Shown here: piece after piece, positions 1-8,289 of the stretch
Position numbering within the stretch: position 1 is the stretch's first letter
Layout of the letters: each line of letters opens with the position of its first letter
Source: Mycolicibacterium aubagnense
GTDB lineage: Bacteria; Actinomycetota; Actinomycetes; Mycobacteriales; Mycobacteriaceae
Reading direction: 5' to 3'
Length of the DNA stretch: 64,000 nt
Assembly (NCBI RefSeq): GCF_010730955.1
Contig: NZ_AP022577.1
Span: 3,100,001-3,164,000 of the forward strand
Notes under the pieces: generated by a model
Databases searched by the model: none
Told to the model about the DNA's origin: nothing
Seen by the model: only the letters and a program-made list of their open reading frames with translations
Position numbers and translations under genes: made by a program

Positions 1-38
1 TTGGCGGCAATCTCGATGCCGCGGAAGACTGGCTCCAT
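1..38 (-). CDS. 1-acylglycerol-3-phosphate acyltransferase-like protein (N-terminal fragment)
   Basis: Only the first 12 codons lie inside the window. They read MEPVFRGIEIAA, which resembles the start of the mycobacterial PlsC-like acyltransferases of the Rv3814c-Rv3816c group. The ATG lies 4 bases past the stop of the upstream acyltransferase gene, so the two probably form an operon of tandem paralogues. The identification rests on the short N-terminus and the context. Confidence 0.55.
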   Translation of the reverse strand, partial: MEPVFRGIEIAA

Positions 39-42
39 GGCG

Positions 43-816
43 CTACTCAGGCGCCCCTTCCGCCTGCCGCGCCGCCCGCCGGGCCGCCTTCTCGCGAGCT
101 TCGTCGAGATCCATCTGGTCGGCCTCGGCCAGCGTCGGCGCACCGCCGCCCAACCGGTGCGGCACCCAGAACTCGCCGGCCGGGTGCTCCCCGTAGGCGT
201 CCTGGACCTCCGACAGCAGGTGCTGCATGCGGGCGTGCAGCAGCGCGGTCAATTCGGCCGCCGGCAGCGTCGGGTAGATGGGCTCGCCGACGTGGATGTA
301 GATGGGCACCTTGGGGCGGCGCATGTTGCGCGGATGACCCTTGGTCCAGATCCGCTGAGCACCCCAGATGATGTGCGGGACGATCGGCACGTCGGCCTCG
401 ATGGCCATGCGGGCCGCGCCCGACTTGAACGCCTTGATCTCGAAGCTGCGGCTGATCGTGGCCTCGGGGTAGACGCCGACGAGCTCTCCCAGTTTGAGTT
501 GCTTGACCGCCTCTGCATACGAGTCGGCGCCGCTGCCGCGGTCGACGGGGATGTGGCGCATCTTGCGCATCAGCCAGCCGCCGTACTTGTTGTCGAAGAC
601 TTCCTTCTTCGCCATGAACCGCACCTTGCGGCCCCGCTTCTGCAGGACAGCGGGCAACCCGGCGAAGGTGAAGTCGAAGTAGCTGGTGTGGTTGATGGCG
701 ACCACCGCACCGCCGCTGACCGGCAGGTTCTCTACGCCCGTGACGGTGAACTTCAAGCCCTGCACGCGCCACACCGTGCGCGCCAGCTTGATTGCCGTGC
801 CATATACCGGTTCCAC
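43..816 (-). CDS. PlsC-family lysophospholipid acyltransferase (Rv3816c-like)
   Basis: A 257-residue membrane-associated acyltransferase expected to move an acyl chain onto a lysophospholipid or related glycerolipid. With the GTG at 816 as start, the HX4D catalytic motif is His43/Asp48 (INHTSYFD) and the substrate-binding block is VYPEATISRS around residues 115-124. The GTG start was chosen because the product then begins VEPVYGTAIK, like its Rv3816c counterpart; longer forms add an implausible Pro/Thr-rich tail that overlaps the divergent gene. The next gene starts 4 bases after its stop and has the same kind of N-terminus, so this is a tandem paralogue operon. The exact lipid substrate is unknown. 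Confidence 0.85.
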   Translation of the reverse strand: MEPVYGTAIKLARTVWRVQGLKFTVTGVENLPVSGGAVVAINHTSYFDFTFAGLPAVLQKRGRKVRFMAKKEVFDNKYGGWLMRKMRHIPVDRGSGADSYAEAVKQLKLGELVGVYPEATISRSFEIKAFKSGAARMAIEADVPIVPHIIWGAQRIWTKGHPRNMRRPKVPIYIHVGEPIYPTLPAAELTALLHARMQHLLSEVQDAYGEHPAGEFWVPHRLGGGAPTLAEADQMDLDEAREKAARRAARQAEGAPE

Positions 817-886
817 GGGCAACAGCCTAGTGCGGACCGTCGGTACCGTGCGTGGAAGGCATACGAAGGTAGGCCACCCTGTAGAG

Positions 887-1564
887 GTGACCTTCCCAAC
901 CGGCCCGGTACCTGTTCCCGACGTCGTCGACGCACTCGCCGCCGGCCGTCCTGTGGCCCCGGTCTGGGTGAACGAACTCGGCGGCGTGACGTTCGCCATC
1001 GGCACCGGCGACGAGTATGTGAAGACCTACCCGGCCGATCACGCACCACTGCTGACCGACGAGGCGGTCCGGCTGCGCTGGGCCGGGCAGTACATCGCTG
1101 TCCCGCCCGTGCTGGGCGAGGGCGCGGGCTGGCTGCACACCGCGGGGTTGCCCGGGTATTCCGCCGTCGACCCTCGGTGGGCCGACGATCCCGAGACCGC
1201 GGCCCACGCGATCGGGGCCGGCCTGCGTGCCATGCACGACGCGCTGCCCGTCGAGGACTGCCGGTTCGGGCGCCCGTCGTGGGTCCCCGCCGACCCGGCC
1301 GGGCCGGACCCGGACCGGCTCGTCGTCTGCCACGGTGACGCCTGCGCACCCAACACCCTGATGAGCGCCGACGGCGCGTTCATCGGACACGTCGACGTCG
1401 GGGACCTCGGGGTAGCCGACCGGTGGGCGGACCTGGCCATCGCCACCATGTCCCTCGACTGGAGCTACCCCGGCAACTACGAGGCCGCCCTGCTGGACGC
1501 CTACGGGGTGGCACGGGACGAAGCCCGCATCGACTACTACCGCGCGCTCTGGGACGCCGGCTGA
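887..1564 (+). CDS. Aminoglycoside phosphotransferase-like (APH) kinase, Rv3817-like
   Basis: A 225-residue small-molecule kinase of the APH fold. The catalytic loop is CHGDACAPNTL (His149, Asp151, Asn156) and the metal-binding DFG-equivalent is HVDVGDLG (Asp170). The GTG at 887 gives an N-terminus like the M. tuberculosis orthologue; an ATG further upstream would overlap the divergent acyltransferase gene. It is one of the shorter family members. The family covers antibiotic and sugar or amino-alcohol kinases, and nothing here fixes the substrate. It lies just upstream of the Rieske gene in the same direction, with about 60 bases between. Confidence 0.8.
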   Translation: MTFPTGPVPVPDVVDALAAGRPVAPVWVNELGGVTFAIGTGDEYVKTYPADHAPLLTDEAVRLRWAGQYIAVPPVLGEGAGWLHTAGLPGYSAVDPRWADDPETAAHAIGAGLRAMHDALPVEDCRFGRPSWVPADPAGPDPDRLVVCHGDACAPNTLMSADGAFIGHVDVGDLGVADRWADLAIATMSLDWSYPGNYEAALLDAYGVARDEARIDYYRALWDAG

Positions 1565-1623
1565 CACAGCTGGACATCCAGCTAGACTCGCTGGCGAACT
1601 CGTCACCGCCAAAAGGGGCATTT

Positions 1624-3174
1624 GTGCAGGTCACAAGCGTTGGACACGCCGGATTCCGGATCGATACGGCCGCGGGCAGCATTCTGTGCGACCCGTGGGT
1701 GAACCCTGCCTACTTCGCATCGTGGTTCCCGTTCCCGGACAACAGCCAGCTGGACTGGGACGCCCTCGGCAACTGCGACTACCTGTACGTCAGCCACCTA
1801 CACAAGGACCACTTCGATCCGGAGCACCTGCGCGCCCACGTCAACAAGGACGCGACGGTGCTGCTGCCGGACTACCCGGTGCCGGACCTGCGCCGCGAAC
1901 TCGAAGCCCTGGGCTTCCATTCGTTCTTCGAGACCACCGATTCGGTGAAGCACCGCGTGAGCGGCCCGAAGGGCGATCTGGACGTGATGATCATCGCCCT
2001 GCGCGCCCCGGCCGACGGCCCGATCGGCGACTCGGGCCTGGTGGTGTCCGACGGCGAGACGGTCGCGTTCAACATGAACGATGCCCGCCCCATAGATTTG
2101 GATGTCCTGGACTCGGCCTTCGGCAACGTCGACGTGCACATGCTGCAGTACTCGGGCGCCATCTGGTACCCGATGGTCTACGACATGCCGGCCCGCGCCA
2201 AGGAAGCGTTCGGCACCCAGAAGCGGCAGCGCGGGATGGACCGGTGCCGCCAGTACATCGCGCAGGTCGGGGCCACCTGGGTGGTGCCCTCGGCCGGCCC
2301 GCCCTGCTTCCTGGACCCCGAATTACGTTGGCTCAACGACGATCACGACGACCCGGCGAACATCTTCCCGGACCAGGTGGTGTTCCTGGATCAGCTGCGC
2401 CGGCACGGCCACGACCGCGGGCTGCTGATGATCCCCGGCACGGTGGCCGCGTTCACCGGCTCCACGCTGGACTCACTGGTGCACCCGATTCCCGACGCCG
2501 AAGCCGAAGCCATCTTCACCACCGGCAAGGCCGAGTACATCGAGGCCTACGCGCAGCGCATGGCGCCCGTACTCGCCGCCGAAAAGGCCTCGTGGGCACC
2601 GGCTTCCGGTGACTCCCTACTGGAGCCGCTGCGGGCAAAGTTCGAGCCCATCATGGTGCAGAGCGACCAGATCTGCGACGGCATCGGCTACCCTGTCGAG
2701 CTCCGGATCGGCGCCGAAACCGTGGTGCTGGACTTTCCGAAAAGGGCGGTGCGGGAAGCGATTCCGGACGAGAAGTTCCGGTACGGCTTCGGCATCGCGC
2801 CCGAACTGGTGCGCACCGTGCTGCGCGACGACGAGCCGGACTGGGTGAACACCATCTTCCTGTCCACGCGCTTCGAGGCGTGGCGGGTCGGCGGCTACAA
2901 CGAGTACCTGTACACGTTCTTCAAGTGCCTCACCGACGAGCGCATCGCTTACGCCGACGGCTGGTTCGCCGAGGCACACGACACCTCGGCGTCGATCGAG
3001 CTGGGCGGCTACGAGATTCAGCGCCGGTGCCCGCACCTGAAGGCCGACCTGTCGAAGTTCGGGATCGTCGAGGGCAACACCCTGACCTGCAATCTGCACG
3101 GCTGGCAGTGGAACCTGGACAACGGCCGCTGCCTGACGTCCAAGGGCCACGAATTGCGGAGCGCCAAGCGGTGA
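1624..3174 (+). CDS. Metallo-beta-lactamase-fold / Rieske [2Fe-2S] protein (Rv3818-like)
   Basis: A 516-residue two-domain protein. The N-terminal two thirds is a metallo-beta-lactamase fold with the metal motif SHLHKDHFDP near residue 60. The C-terminus carries a Rieske cluster site: Cys-Pro-His in RRCPHLKAD and Cys-Asn-Leu-His in CNLHGWQW, followed by a GRC tail. The layout is reminiscent of UlaG/CMP-Neu5Ac hydroxylase-type proteins, so an iron-sulfur-dependent oxidation of a sugar or lipid-like substrate is conceivable, but no substrate is known. The GTG at 1624 gives exactly the length of the M. tuberculosis orthologue. Its TGA overlaps the next gene's GTG by four bases, implying translational coupling. 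Confidence 0.82.
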   Translation: MQVTSVGHAGFRIDTAAGSILCDPWVNPAYFASWFPFPDNSQLDWDALGNCDYLYVSHLHKDHFDPEHLRAHVNKDATVLLPDYPVPDLRRELEALGFHSFFETTDSVKHRVSGPKGDLDVMIIALRAPADGPIGDSGLVVSDGETVAFNMNDARPIDLDVLDSAFGNVDVHMLQYSGAIWYPMVYDMPARAKEAFGTQKRQRGMDRCRQYIAQVGATWVVPSAGPPCFLDPELRWLNDDHDDPANIFPDQVVFLDQLRRHGHDRGLLMIPGTVAAFTGSTLDSLVHPIPDAEAEAIFTTGKAEYIEAYAQRMAPVLAAEKASWAPASGDSLLEPLRAKFEPIMVQSDQICDGIGYPVELRIGAETVVLDFPKRAVREAIPDEKFRYGFGIAPELVRTVLRDDEPDWVNTIFLSTRFEAWRVGGYNEYLYTFFKCLTDERIAYADGWFAEAHDTSASIELGGYEIQRRCPHLKADLSKFGIVEGNTLTCNLHGWQWNLDNGRCLTSKGHELRSAKR

Positions 3175-3518
3175 CCAGCGCCCACTCGGACGCGCACTAC
3201 GACGACGGCCAGATCTTCCTGGACCGGCAGGCGATCACGTTGCGTCGCTATCACTTTCCGTCGGGCACATCGAAGATCATCCCGCTGGGCTCGATCCGCG
3301 GCTACAGGTCGGAGTCGCTCGGTTTCATCATGGACCGGTTCCTGATCTGGGGCGGCACCGACCCGCGCCGGTGGCTGCCGCTCGACATCTGGCGGCCCAT
3401 CAAGTCGACGCTGGTGACCCTCGACGTCGTCGGCACGACGCCCGCGCCGGCATGTACTCCATTGCGGCCCAAGGAGTTCCTGAAGGTGCTCGACGAGTTG
3501 TTGGCCAGCCGCGACTAG
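3171..3518 (+). CDS. Conserved hypothetical protein (Rv3819-like)
   Basis: A 115-residue protein with no signal peptide or membrane segment. It starts at a GTG that overlaps the Rieske gene's stop (GTGA). The product resembles a small PH-like beta domain (segments such as LRRYHFPSGTSKIIPLGSIRG and WLPLDIWRP). Constant pairing with the MBL/Rieske gene suggests an accessory role to that enzyme. Function unknown. Its 3' end overlaps the convergent CocE-type hydrolase gene by a few bases. Confidence 0.7.
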   Translation: MTSAHSDAHYDDGQIFLDRQAITLRRYHFPSGTSKIIPLGSIRGYRSESLGFIMDRFLIWGGTDPRRWLPLDIWRPIKSTLVTLDVVGTTPAPACTPLRPKEFLKVLDELLASRD

Positions 3519-5242
3519 CGCGAAGGTTCGGGCGCATCACCGAGCCCCGCCGTCAGACCTGCCCCGGGGATAGCGGGTACCCGCAATAGTGCGGGTCGGT
3601 CGGCACCCCAATGCAGGGTGCATAGTGCCGGCCTGCCGCTGACATACCACCCCGGAAAGCCGCCGAAGAGCGGGTTGCGTGGTGCCAACGGCCGACCCGC
3701 GACGATGAGACGGAGTTGCTCCCCGGCACGAAAAATGGTGGCTGAGGGGCCCAGCGCTACCCGGACCGGGACGATCTGGCCCGGCTCAAGCGGTTGGGGT
3801 CGGAGAAATGTATGTATAGGCGCAACCGGTGTGCCGTGCACTGGATCAAGTTCTCGCAGGGACGCCCGCTGCCAGCCGGTGGCGATGCGGTCGCGACCGA
3901 AACCGTATGAACCTTCGAACGGAATCCATTGATTGCCAACCCATTTCTCGACACCGACGAACAGTCCGACGTCGTCGGCGCCATCCACCGACACCCATAG
4001 GTCCAGGCTCATCGGTCCGGTCAGTTCGAGATCGCCACGGACACCGACGGTGAACGCAGCGGCACGGCGTCGGGTGTGGAAGGTGACCGATCCGTCGACC
4101 GCCACCGGCGCGGTGGTGAGTACGCCACCGTCGGCCAGGTACAGGCTGCGCCACTCGGTCTGCGGCAACGGCCACTCCTGCTCGGTGCGAACCTGGGCGA
4201 TGACGTCGCCACGTTCCCGGACTTCGAGCCGGACCACCGGAGGCTTGGGCACCTCGCGGTGTTTGAGGTATCGATCGAAGAAGCCCAGCTGCGCCTGCGG
4301 TGCATCGTCGCTGTAGAACGTCGCCCACTTTCCACCGCGGTGGGTGTACATGAATTTGTCTGTGGAACTGACGTTTTCGAACGCACGGAAAGACCCGCGG
4401 CTGTGCAGGTTGTTGTCGGAGAAGCTGGCGCAGACGAGCATTGGCACCTCGATCTTGGCCAAGTCGGGCACCATCGATTGCCACCACTGATCCCGTAGCG
4501 GGTGGGCCTTGCGCTGCGTGCCGAGGTCCTCGGCGCACCGCATGCCGCGTCGCACCGCCGTCTGCCAAATTCGGGAGAAGCCGTTCTCGACAATCCCTCC
4601 GGGGGTGAACAGGTCCCGATAGGCGTCGGTCAGCCCTTCCCAAGGACAGATCGCCTTGAGGCTTGGCGGGTGCAGTGCGGCCGCCTTGTATTGCGACATC
4701 GCAAGATAAGACACTCCCAGCATTCCGACGTTGCCGTCAGACCATGGCTGCGCCCCGGCCCATTCGATGATGTCGTACACATCGCGACCCTCTTGGTCGG
4801 AGAACAATGCACCGATGCCGCCCGAGGTACCCGCCCCCCGCAGATCGGCGTTGACCACGGCATAGCCCCGCGCTACCCACCACGCCGGATCCGGCGCTTC
4901 CCAAGAAGTCAGTGCCGAAAACCGCACCGCGTGTGGCTGGCGCAGGATGCGGTATTGCGAACTGAAGCGCCACCGGCCCCACACGCGTGTGGGCAACTTG
5001 TCCTTGCCGTACGGGTGCGCGGACAGGATCACCGGAAACGGTCCGTCGCCCGGTGGGCGGTACACGTTGACCCGCAGCGTGACGCCATCGCGGACCCGGA
5101 CCGCGACGTTGTGCTCGATCAGCAACTCGGGCGGCCGCGACACCTGCACGGGCGGCCGGACGATGCCGCGAATGCGCGCGGCGGCGTAGCGCACCGCGCC
5201 GGCACGCTTCCACGGACGGTCATAGATCTGATTCGAGCTCAT
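3515..5242 (-). CDS. CocE/NonD-family serine hydrolase (X-Pro dipeptidyl-peptidase S15 type)
   Basis: A 575-residue alpha/beta hydrolase. The nucleophile elbow is GVSYLA (residues about 172-177), preceded by the oxyanion-region segment YGKD and the GAGTSGG loop. The C-terminal ~220 residues form the jelly-roll domain typical of CocE/S15 hydrolases (ELTGPMSLDLWVS). No signal peptide is visible, so a cytoplasmic esterase or amidase is expected. It is divergent from a TetR gene, with two tandem palindromic operators between the starts, so it is probably that repressor's target. This pair interrupts the M. tuberculosis-like gene order. Substrate unknown. Confidence 0.82.
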   Translation of the reverse strand: MSSNQIYDRPWKRAGAVRYAAARIRGIVRPPVQVSRPPELLIEHNVAVRVRDGVTLRVNVYRPPGDGPFPVILSAHPYGKDKLPTRVWGRWRFSSQYRILRQPHAVRFSALTSWEAPDPAWWVARGYAVVNADLRGAGTSGGIGALFSDQEGRDVYDIIEWAGAQPWSDGNVGMLGVSYLAMSQYKAAALHPPSLKAICPWEGLTDAYRDLFTPGGIVENGFSRIWQTAVRRGMRCAEDLGTQRKAHPLRDQWWQSMVPDLAKIEVPMLVCASFSDNNLHSRGSFRAFENVSSTDKFMYTHRGGKWATFYSDDAPQAQLGFFDRYLKHREVPKPPVVRLEVRERGDVIAQVRTEQEWPLPQTEWRSLYLADGGVLTTAPVAVDGSVTFHTRRRAAAFTVGVRGDLELTGPMSLDLWVSVDGADDVGLFVGVEKWVGNQWIPFEGSYGFGRDRIATGWQRASLRELDPVHGTPVAPIHTFLRPQPLEPGQIVPVRVALGPSATIFRAGEQLRLIVAGRPLAPRNPLFGGFPGWYVSGRPALCTLHWGADRPALLRVPAIPGAGLTAGLGDAPEPSR

Positions 5243-5269
5243 GCCGGGACCTCCAGTTCACGCATTGAC

Positions 5270-5305
5270 TTGAGTGGCACTCAATTCGATTAGAGTAGCA
5301 CTCAA
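5270..5305. promoter_or_regulatory. Tandem TetR-type operators between hydrolase and regulator
   Basis: The first site, TTGAGTGGCACTCAA at 5270-5284, is a perfect 7-1-7 inverted repeat. The second, TAGAGTAGCACTCAA at 5291-5305, is the same sequence with two changes. They are spaced exactly 21 bp apart (two helical turns), placing two repressor dimers on the same face of the DNA. They sit between the divergent starts at 5242 and 5319/5328. Confidence 0.7.
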
Positions 5306-5318
5306 TCAATCGCATAGA

Positions 5319-5957
5319 ATGTGCGTTGTGAGCGACAAGCGGACGAGGAACGTCACCCGACGACGAGAGGCGGGGGCGGCCTCGCGCGCGCAGACGCGAC
5401 GGCTGCTGGTAGTAGCGGCCGGCGAGGAGTTCGCTCGCGTCGGGTATGTCGCGGCGACGGTGAGCCGGATCGCCGAGAATGCCGGGGTCACAGTGCAAAC
5501 GCTCTACCTGGCATGGGGTAGCAAGCACGCACTGCTGCGGGCCTATCTGGAGAGCACCTTGGCCCCCGACGCCTCGCCATCCGGGGAACACTTCGCGGCC
5601 CAGCTCCACCCCGATACGCCGGCGGGAGTTGTCACCCAGATTGCCGCGCTGTTCTGCGGTGTCGCGCAACGCTGCGCGGTGGCCTGGCAGGCCTACCGCG
5701 ACGGTGCCGCAGTGGACGCGGCCATCGCCGAGGACTGGCGGCAGATCCAGGCACTGCGCCGGAACACGCTGTCTACCCTGTTGGCCACGATTCCCGATGG
5801 GGCACTGCGGGTTTCGCGAGAGGATGCCATCGACACCGTATGGGCCGTGGCCAGTCCAGCCATGTATGCAGTGCTGATATCGGACGCCGGCTACACCATC
5901 GAACGATTCCAAACCTGGATCGCCACCACCCTGCAGGCCGCGATCCTGCACCCCTAG
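5319..5957 (+). CDS. TetR-family transcriptional regulator
   Basis: A TetR-type repressor of about 212 residues. The N-terminal helix-turn-helix runs FARVGYVAATVSRIAENAG then VTVQTLYLAWGSKHALLRAY; the rest is a variable ligand-binding domain. The start is either ATG 5319 (MCVVSDKR) or GTG 5328; the longer GTG at 5274 was rejected because it falls inside the operator. No clear Shine-Dalgarno precedes either start, so the message may be leaderless. Divergent from the CocE-type hydrolase gene, which it probably controls together with its own expression. Ligand unknown, presumably an ester or amide substrate of the hydrolase. Confidence 0.82.
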   Translation: MCVVSDKRTRNVTRRREAGAASRAQTRRLLVVAAGEEFARVGYVAATVSRIAENAGVTVQTLYLAWGSKHALLRAYLESTLAPDASPSGEHFAAQLHPDTPAGVVTQIAALFCGVAQRCAVAWQAYRDGAAVDAAIAEDWRQIQALRRNTLSTLLATIPDGALRVSREDAIDTVWAVASPAMYAVLISDAGYTIERFQTWIATTLQAAILHP

Positions 5958-5974
5958 ACCCCAGAGGGGGGTCT
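5956..5974 (+). terminator. Short terminator-like hairpin after the TetR gene
   Basis: AGACCCC (5956-5962) pairs with GGGGTCT (5968-5974) across a 5-base loop, overlapping the stop codon of the TetR gene. There is no T tract, so termination strength is uncertain. Confidence 0.4.
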
Positions 5975-6041
5975 GACGCCGCGGTGCGCAGCGCCGGCTG
6001 AACGCGAAGCCATCACACGCGGCGTCCCGCTGGGATGCGGG

Positions 6042-6854
6042 CTAGCTTCCCGCGGCGCGCACCGTCTGCCGCAGTTCCGAGACGTCGTCGGAGACGGTGT
6101 CGTACACGCGCACGACGGCCTGGTCACCCGGCTTGAGGTAGGTCGACTCGCCCAGCTCGGTGTAGCGCGTCGCGCCGATGCCGACGAGCAGGCGCGTCGG
6201 GTGACCGCTGGCGACCATCAGGGCACCGACGTCTTCCAAAGGCGTGTCGTCCGAACCCTTCTGGTTGGCCAGCCGGTCGACGATCCAGTCCAGCAGCTGC
6301 GTCCCGTAGTACGAGTAGCCCAGCAGCGGGCTGTCCTGGCCGTACGCGTGCTCGGTACCGGTGCCGTCGTCCAGGAAGCTGGCCAGCCGCAGCGACGACG
6401 TCGGGCCGTCGGGGCTCAAGTCGTCGATCTCGAAGAACCGAGGGGCCACGCCCTTGGACGCCGGACCCCAGTTCTTCTTGTGGCTGATCTTCGGGGCACC
6501 CGGCCGGCGGATCGAGCAGTCGTTGAACGCACCCAGTGCGAACGGCCGCAGCCCCACCACCCGGTCGCCCGACCACGACACCTCGCACGCCAGCCCGACC
6601 TCGGGCTCGATCTGCAGGTTCAGCGGGGTGTCACTCACCGGCAGGATCACCGCGTCCGTCGACAGCGGGAACTCCCCGAGGAAGGTGCCACTACCCGGCG
6701 CGTACCACGGGAAGATGCCCTTGGGCGCCCCGCCCTCCGATCGGACGTTCACGAAATCGACTGCCTCCCCGGCCTGTTCGAGGTGCCCGGCGAAGTTACC
6801 CGCCACCCCGAAGCCGAACCAGCCGCGCATGTCGTCCAGGTCGAGATCGATCAT
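6042..6854 (-). CDS. DUF5718 family protein
   Basis: A 270-residue soluble protein recognisable as DUF5718 (segments MRGWFGFGVAGNFAGHLEQA and ISHKKNWGPASKG). No catalytic motif can be named and no function is established. The ATG at 6854 was preferred to the GTG nine bases upstream because an AGGG Shine-Dalgarno lies eight bases before it. It lies downstream of serS in the same direction with a gap of about 70 bases, so co-transcription is possible. Confidence 0.65.
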   Translation of the reverse strand: MIDLDLDDMRGWFGFGVAGNFAGHLEQAGEAVDFVNVRSEGGAPKGIFPWYAPGSGTFLGEFPLSTDAVILPVSDTPLNLQIEPEVGLACEVSWSGDRVVGLRPFALGAFNDCSIRRPGAPKISHKKNWGPASKGVAPRFFEIDDLSPDGPTSSLRLASFLDDGTGTEHAYGQDSPLLGYSYYGTQLLDWIVDRLANQKGSDDTPLEDVGALMVASGHPTRLLVGIGATRYTELGESTYLKPGDQAVVRVYDTVSDDVSELRQTVRAAGS

Positions 6855-6922
6855 GGCTGCCACCCTACTGGGGCCGTGACCAGCACCGGGTTTCCACCGT
6901 CATGCCCCCGCCGACGTGGTTC

Positions 6923-8179
6923 CTACTTGGGCTGTAACACCGAGGTGCCGACGTACGGCACCAGCGCCTCGGGCACCCGGACGCTGCCGTCGGGCTGCTG
7001 GTGGTTCTCCAGGATGGCCACCAGCCAACGGGTGGTGGCCAGGGTGCCGTTGAGCGTGGCTGCCGTCTGCGGCTTGCCGTTCTCGTCGCGGTACCGGGTG
7101 GACAGGCGCCGGGCCTGGAACGTGGTGCAGTTCGAGGTCGACGTCAGTTCGCGGTAGGCCTGTTGCGTCGGGACCCAGGCCTCGCAGTCGTACTTGCGGG
7201 CGGCCGACGAACCGAGATCGCCTGCCGCGACGTCGATCACGCGGTAGGGCACCTCGATCATGGCCAGCATCTGGCGCTGCCAGCCGAGCAGCTTCTGGTG
7301 CTCGGCCTCGGCGTCTTCGGGCTTGCAGTAGATGAAGGCCTCGACCTTGTCGAACTGGTGCACGCGGATGATTCCGCGGGTGTCCTTGCCGTAGCTGCCG
7401 GCTTCCCGGCGGAAGCACGACGACCAGCCGGCATACCGCAGTGGGCCCGCGGACAGGTCCAAGATCTCGTCGGAGTGGTAACCGGCCAGCGGCACCTCCG
7501 ACGTCCCGACGAGATACAAGTCGTCGGCTTCGAGGCGATAGATCTCGTCGGCGTGCGCACCCAGGAATCCGGTGCCGCGCATGACTTCCGGGCGCACCAG
7601 CACCGGCGGGATCATGAGCGTGAACCCGTTCTCGGTGGCCAGCCGGACGGCCAGTTGCAGCAAGCCGAGCTGCAGCAGGGCGCCCTGGCCCGTCAGGAAG
7701 TAGAACCGCGAGCCGGACACCTTGGCGCCGCGCTCCATGTCCAGCAGCCCGATGGCCTCGCCCAGTTCCAGGTGGTCCTTCGGGTTGTCGATGGCCGTGG
7801 GGGTACCCACGACGTCCAGCACCTCGAAGTCGCTCTCGCCACCGGCGGGCACGCCGTCGATGATGACGTTGCCGATCGCCATGTGCGCGGCGGTGAACGC
7901 CTCTTCGGCCGCGCCCCCGCGTGCTTCGGCGGACTTGACCACCGCGGAAAGTTCCTTGGCCTTCTCCAGCAGTGCGGGCCGCTCTTCCGGTGAGGCCGCG
8001 CCGACGAGCTTGCTCGCCGCCTTCTGATTGGCTCGTGCGGTGTCGGCCTCGGCGATGGCGGCGCGCCGGGCCGCGTCAGCATCCAGCAGCGCATCCACAA
8101 GGCCAGGGTCTTCGCCACGGGACCGCTGCGACGCCCGCACCCGGTCCGGATCTTCGCGCAACAGCTTGAGGTCGATCAC
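6923..8179 (-). CDS. serS: Seryl-tRNA synthetase
   Basis: A 418-residue class II aminoacyl-tRNA synthetase that charges tRNA-Ser in the cytoplasm. The N-terminal ~110 residues form the tRNA-binding coiled coil (Ala/Glu/Lys-rich). Motif 2 is [15 protein letters not shown] and is followed by [11 protein letters not shown]; the motif 3 region is [17 protein letters not shown]. Length and position match M. tuberculosis Rv3834c. Divergent from the Rv3835-like membrane protein gene. Essential housekeeping gene with nothing unusual. Confidence 0.97.
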   Translation of the reverse strand: MIDLKLLREDPDRVRASQRSRGEDPGLVDALLDADAARRAAIAEADTARANQKAASKLVGAASPEERPALLEKAKELSAVVKSAEARGGAAEEAFTAAHMAIGNVIIDGVPAGGESDFEVLDVVGTPTAIDNPKDHLELGEAIGLLDMERGAKVSGSRFYFLTGQGALLQLGLLQLAVRLATENGFTLMIPPVLVRPEVMRGTGFLGAHADEIYRLEADDLYLVGTSEVPLAGYHSDEILDLSAGPLRYAGWSSCFRREAGSYGKDTRGIIRVHQFDKVEAFIYCKPEDAEAEHQKLLGWQRQMLAMIEVPYRVIDVAAGDLGSSAARKYDCEAWVPTQQAYRELTSTSNCTTFQARRLSTRYRDENGKPQTAATLNGTLATTRWLVAILENHQQPDGSVRVPEALVPYVGTSVLQPK

Positions 8180-8289
8180 GGGCGTCAGACTACTTTTCGC
8201 ACCGCGACCATGTCCCTAGCGGGGCCGGGCCACAACCACATAACGTTACAACTGCAACTCTTGTCACAGCTCTAGCTGCGACTGTCACA

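Noticed and set aside
1..1338. A 445-codon frame opposite the acyltransferase gene and across the APH gene
   Set aside because: Both overlapped genes have catalytic motifs in place; this frame has none and lacks a ribosome-binding site.
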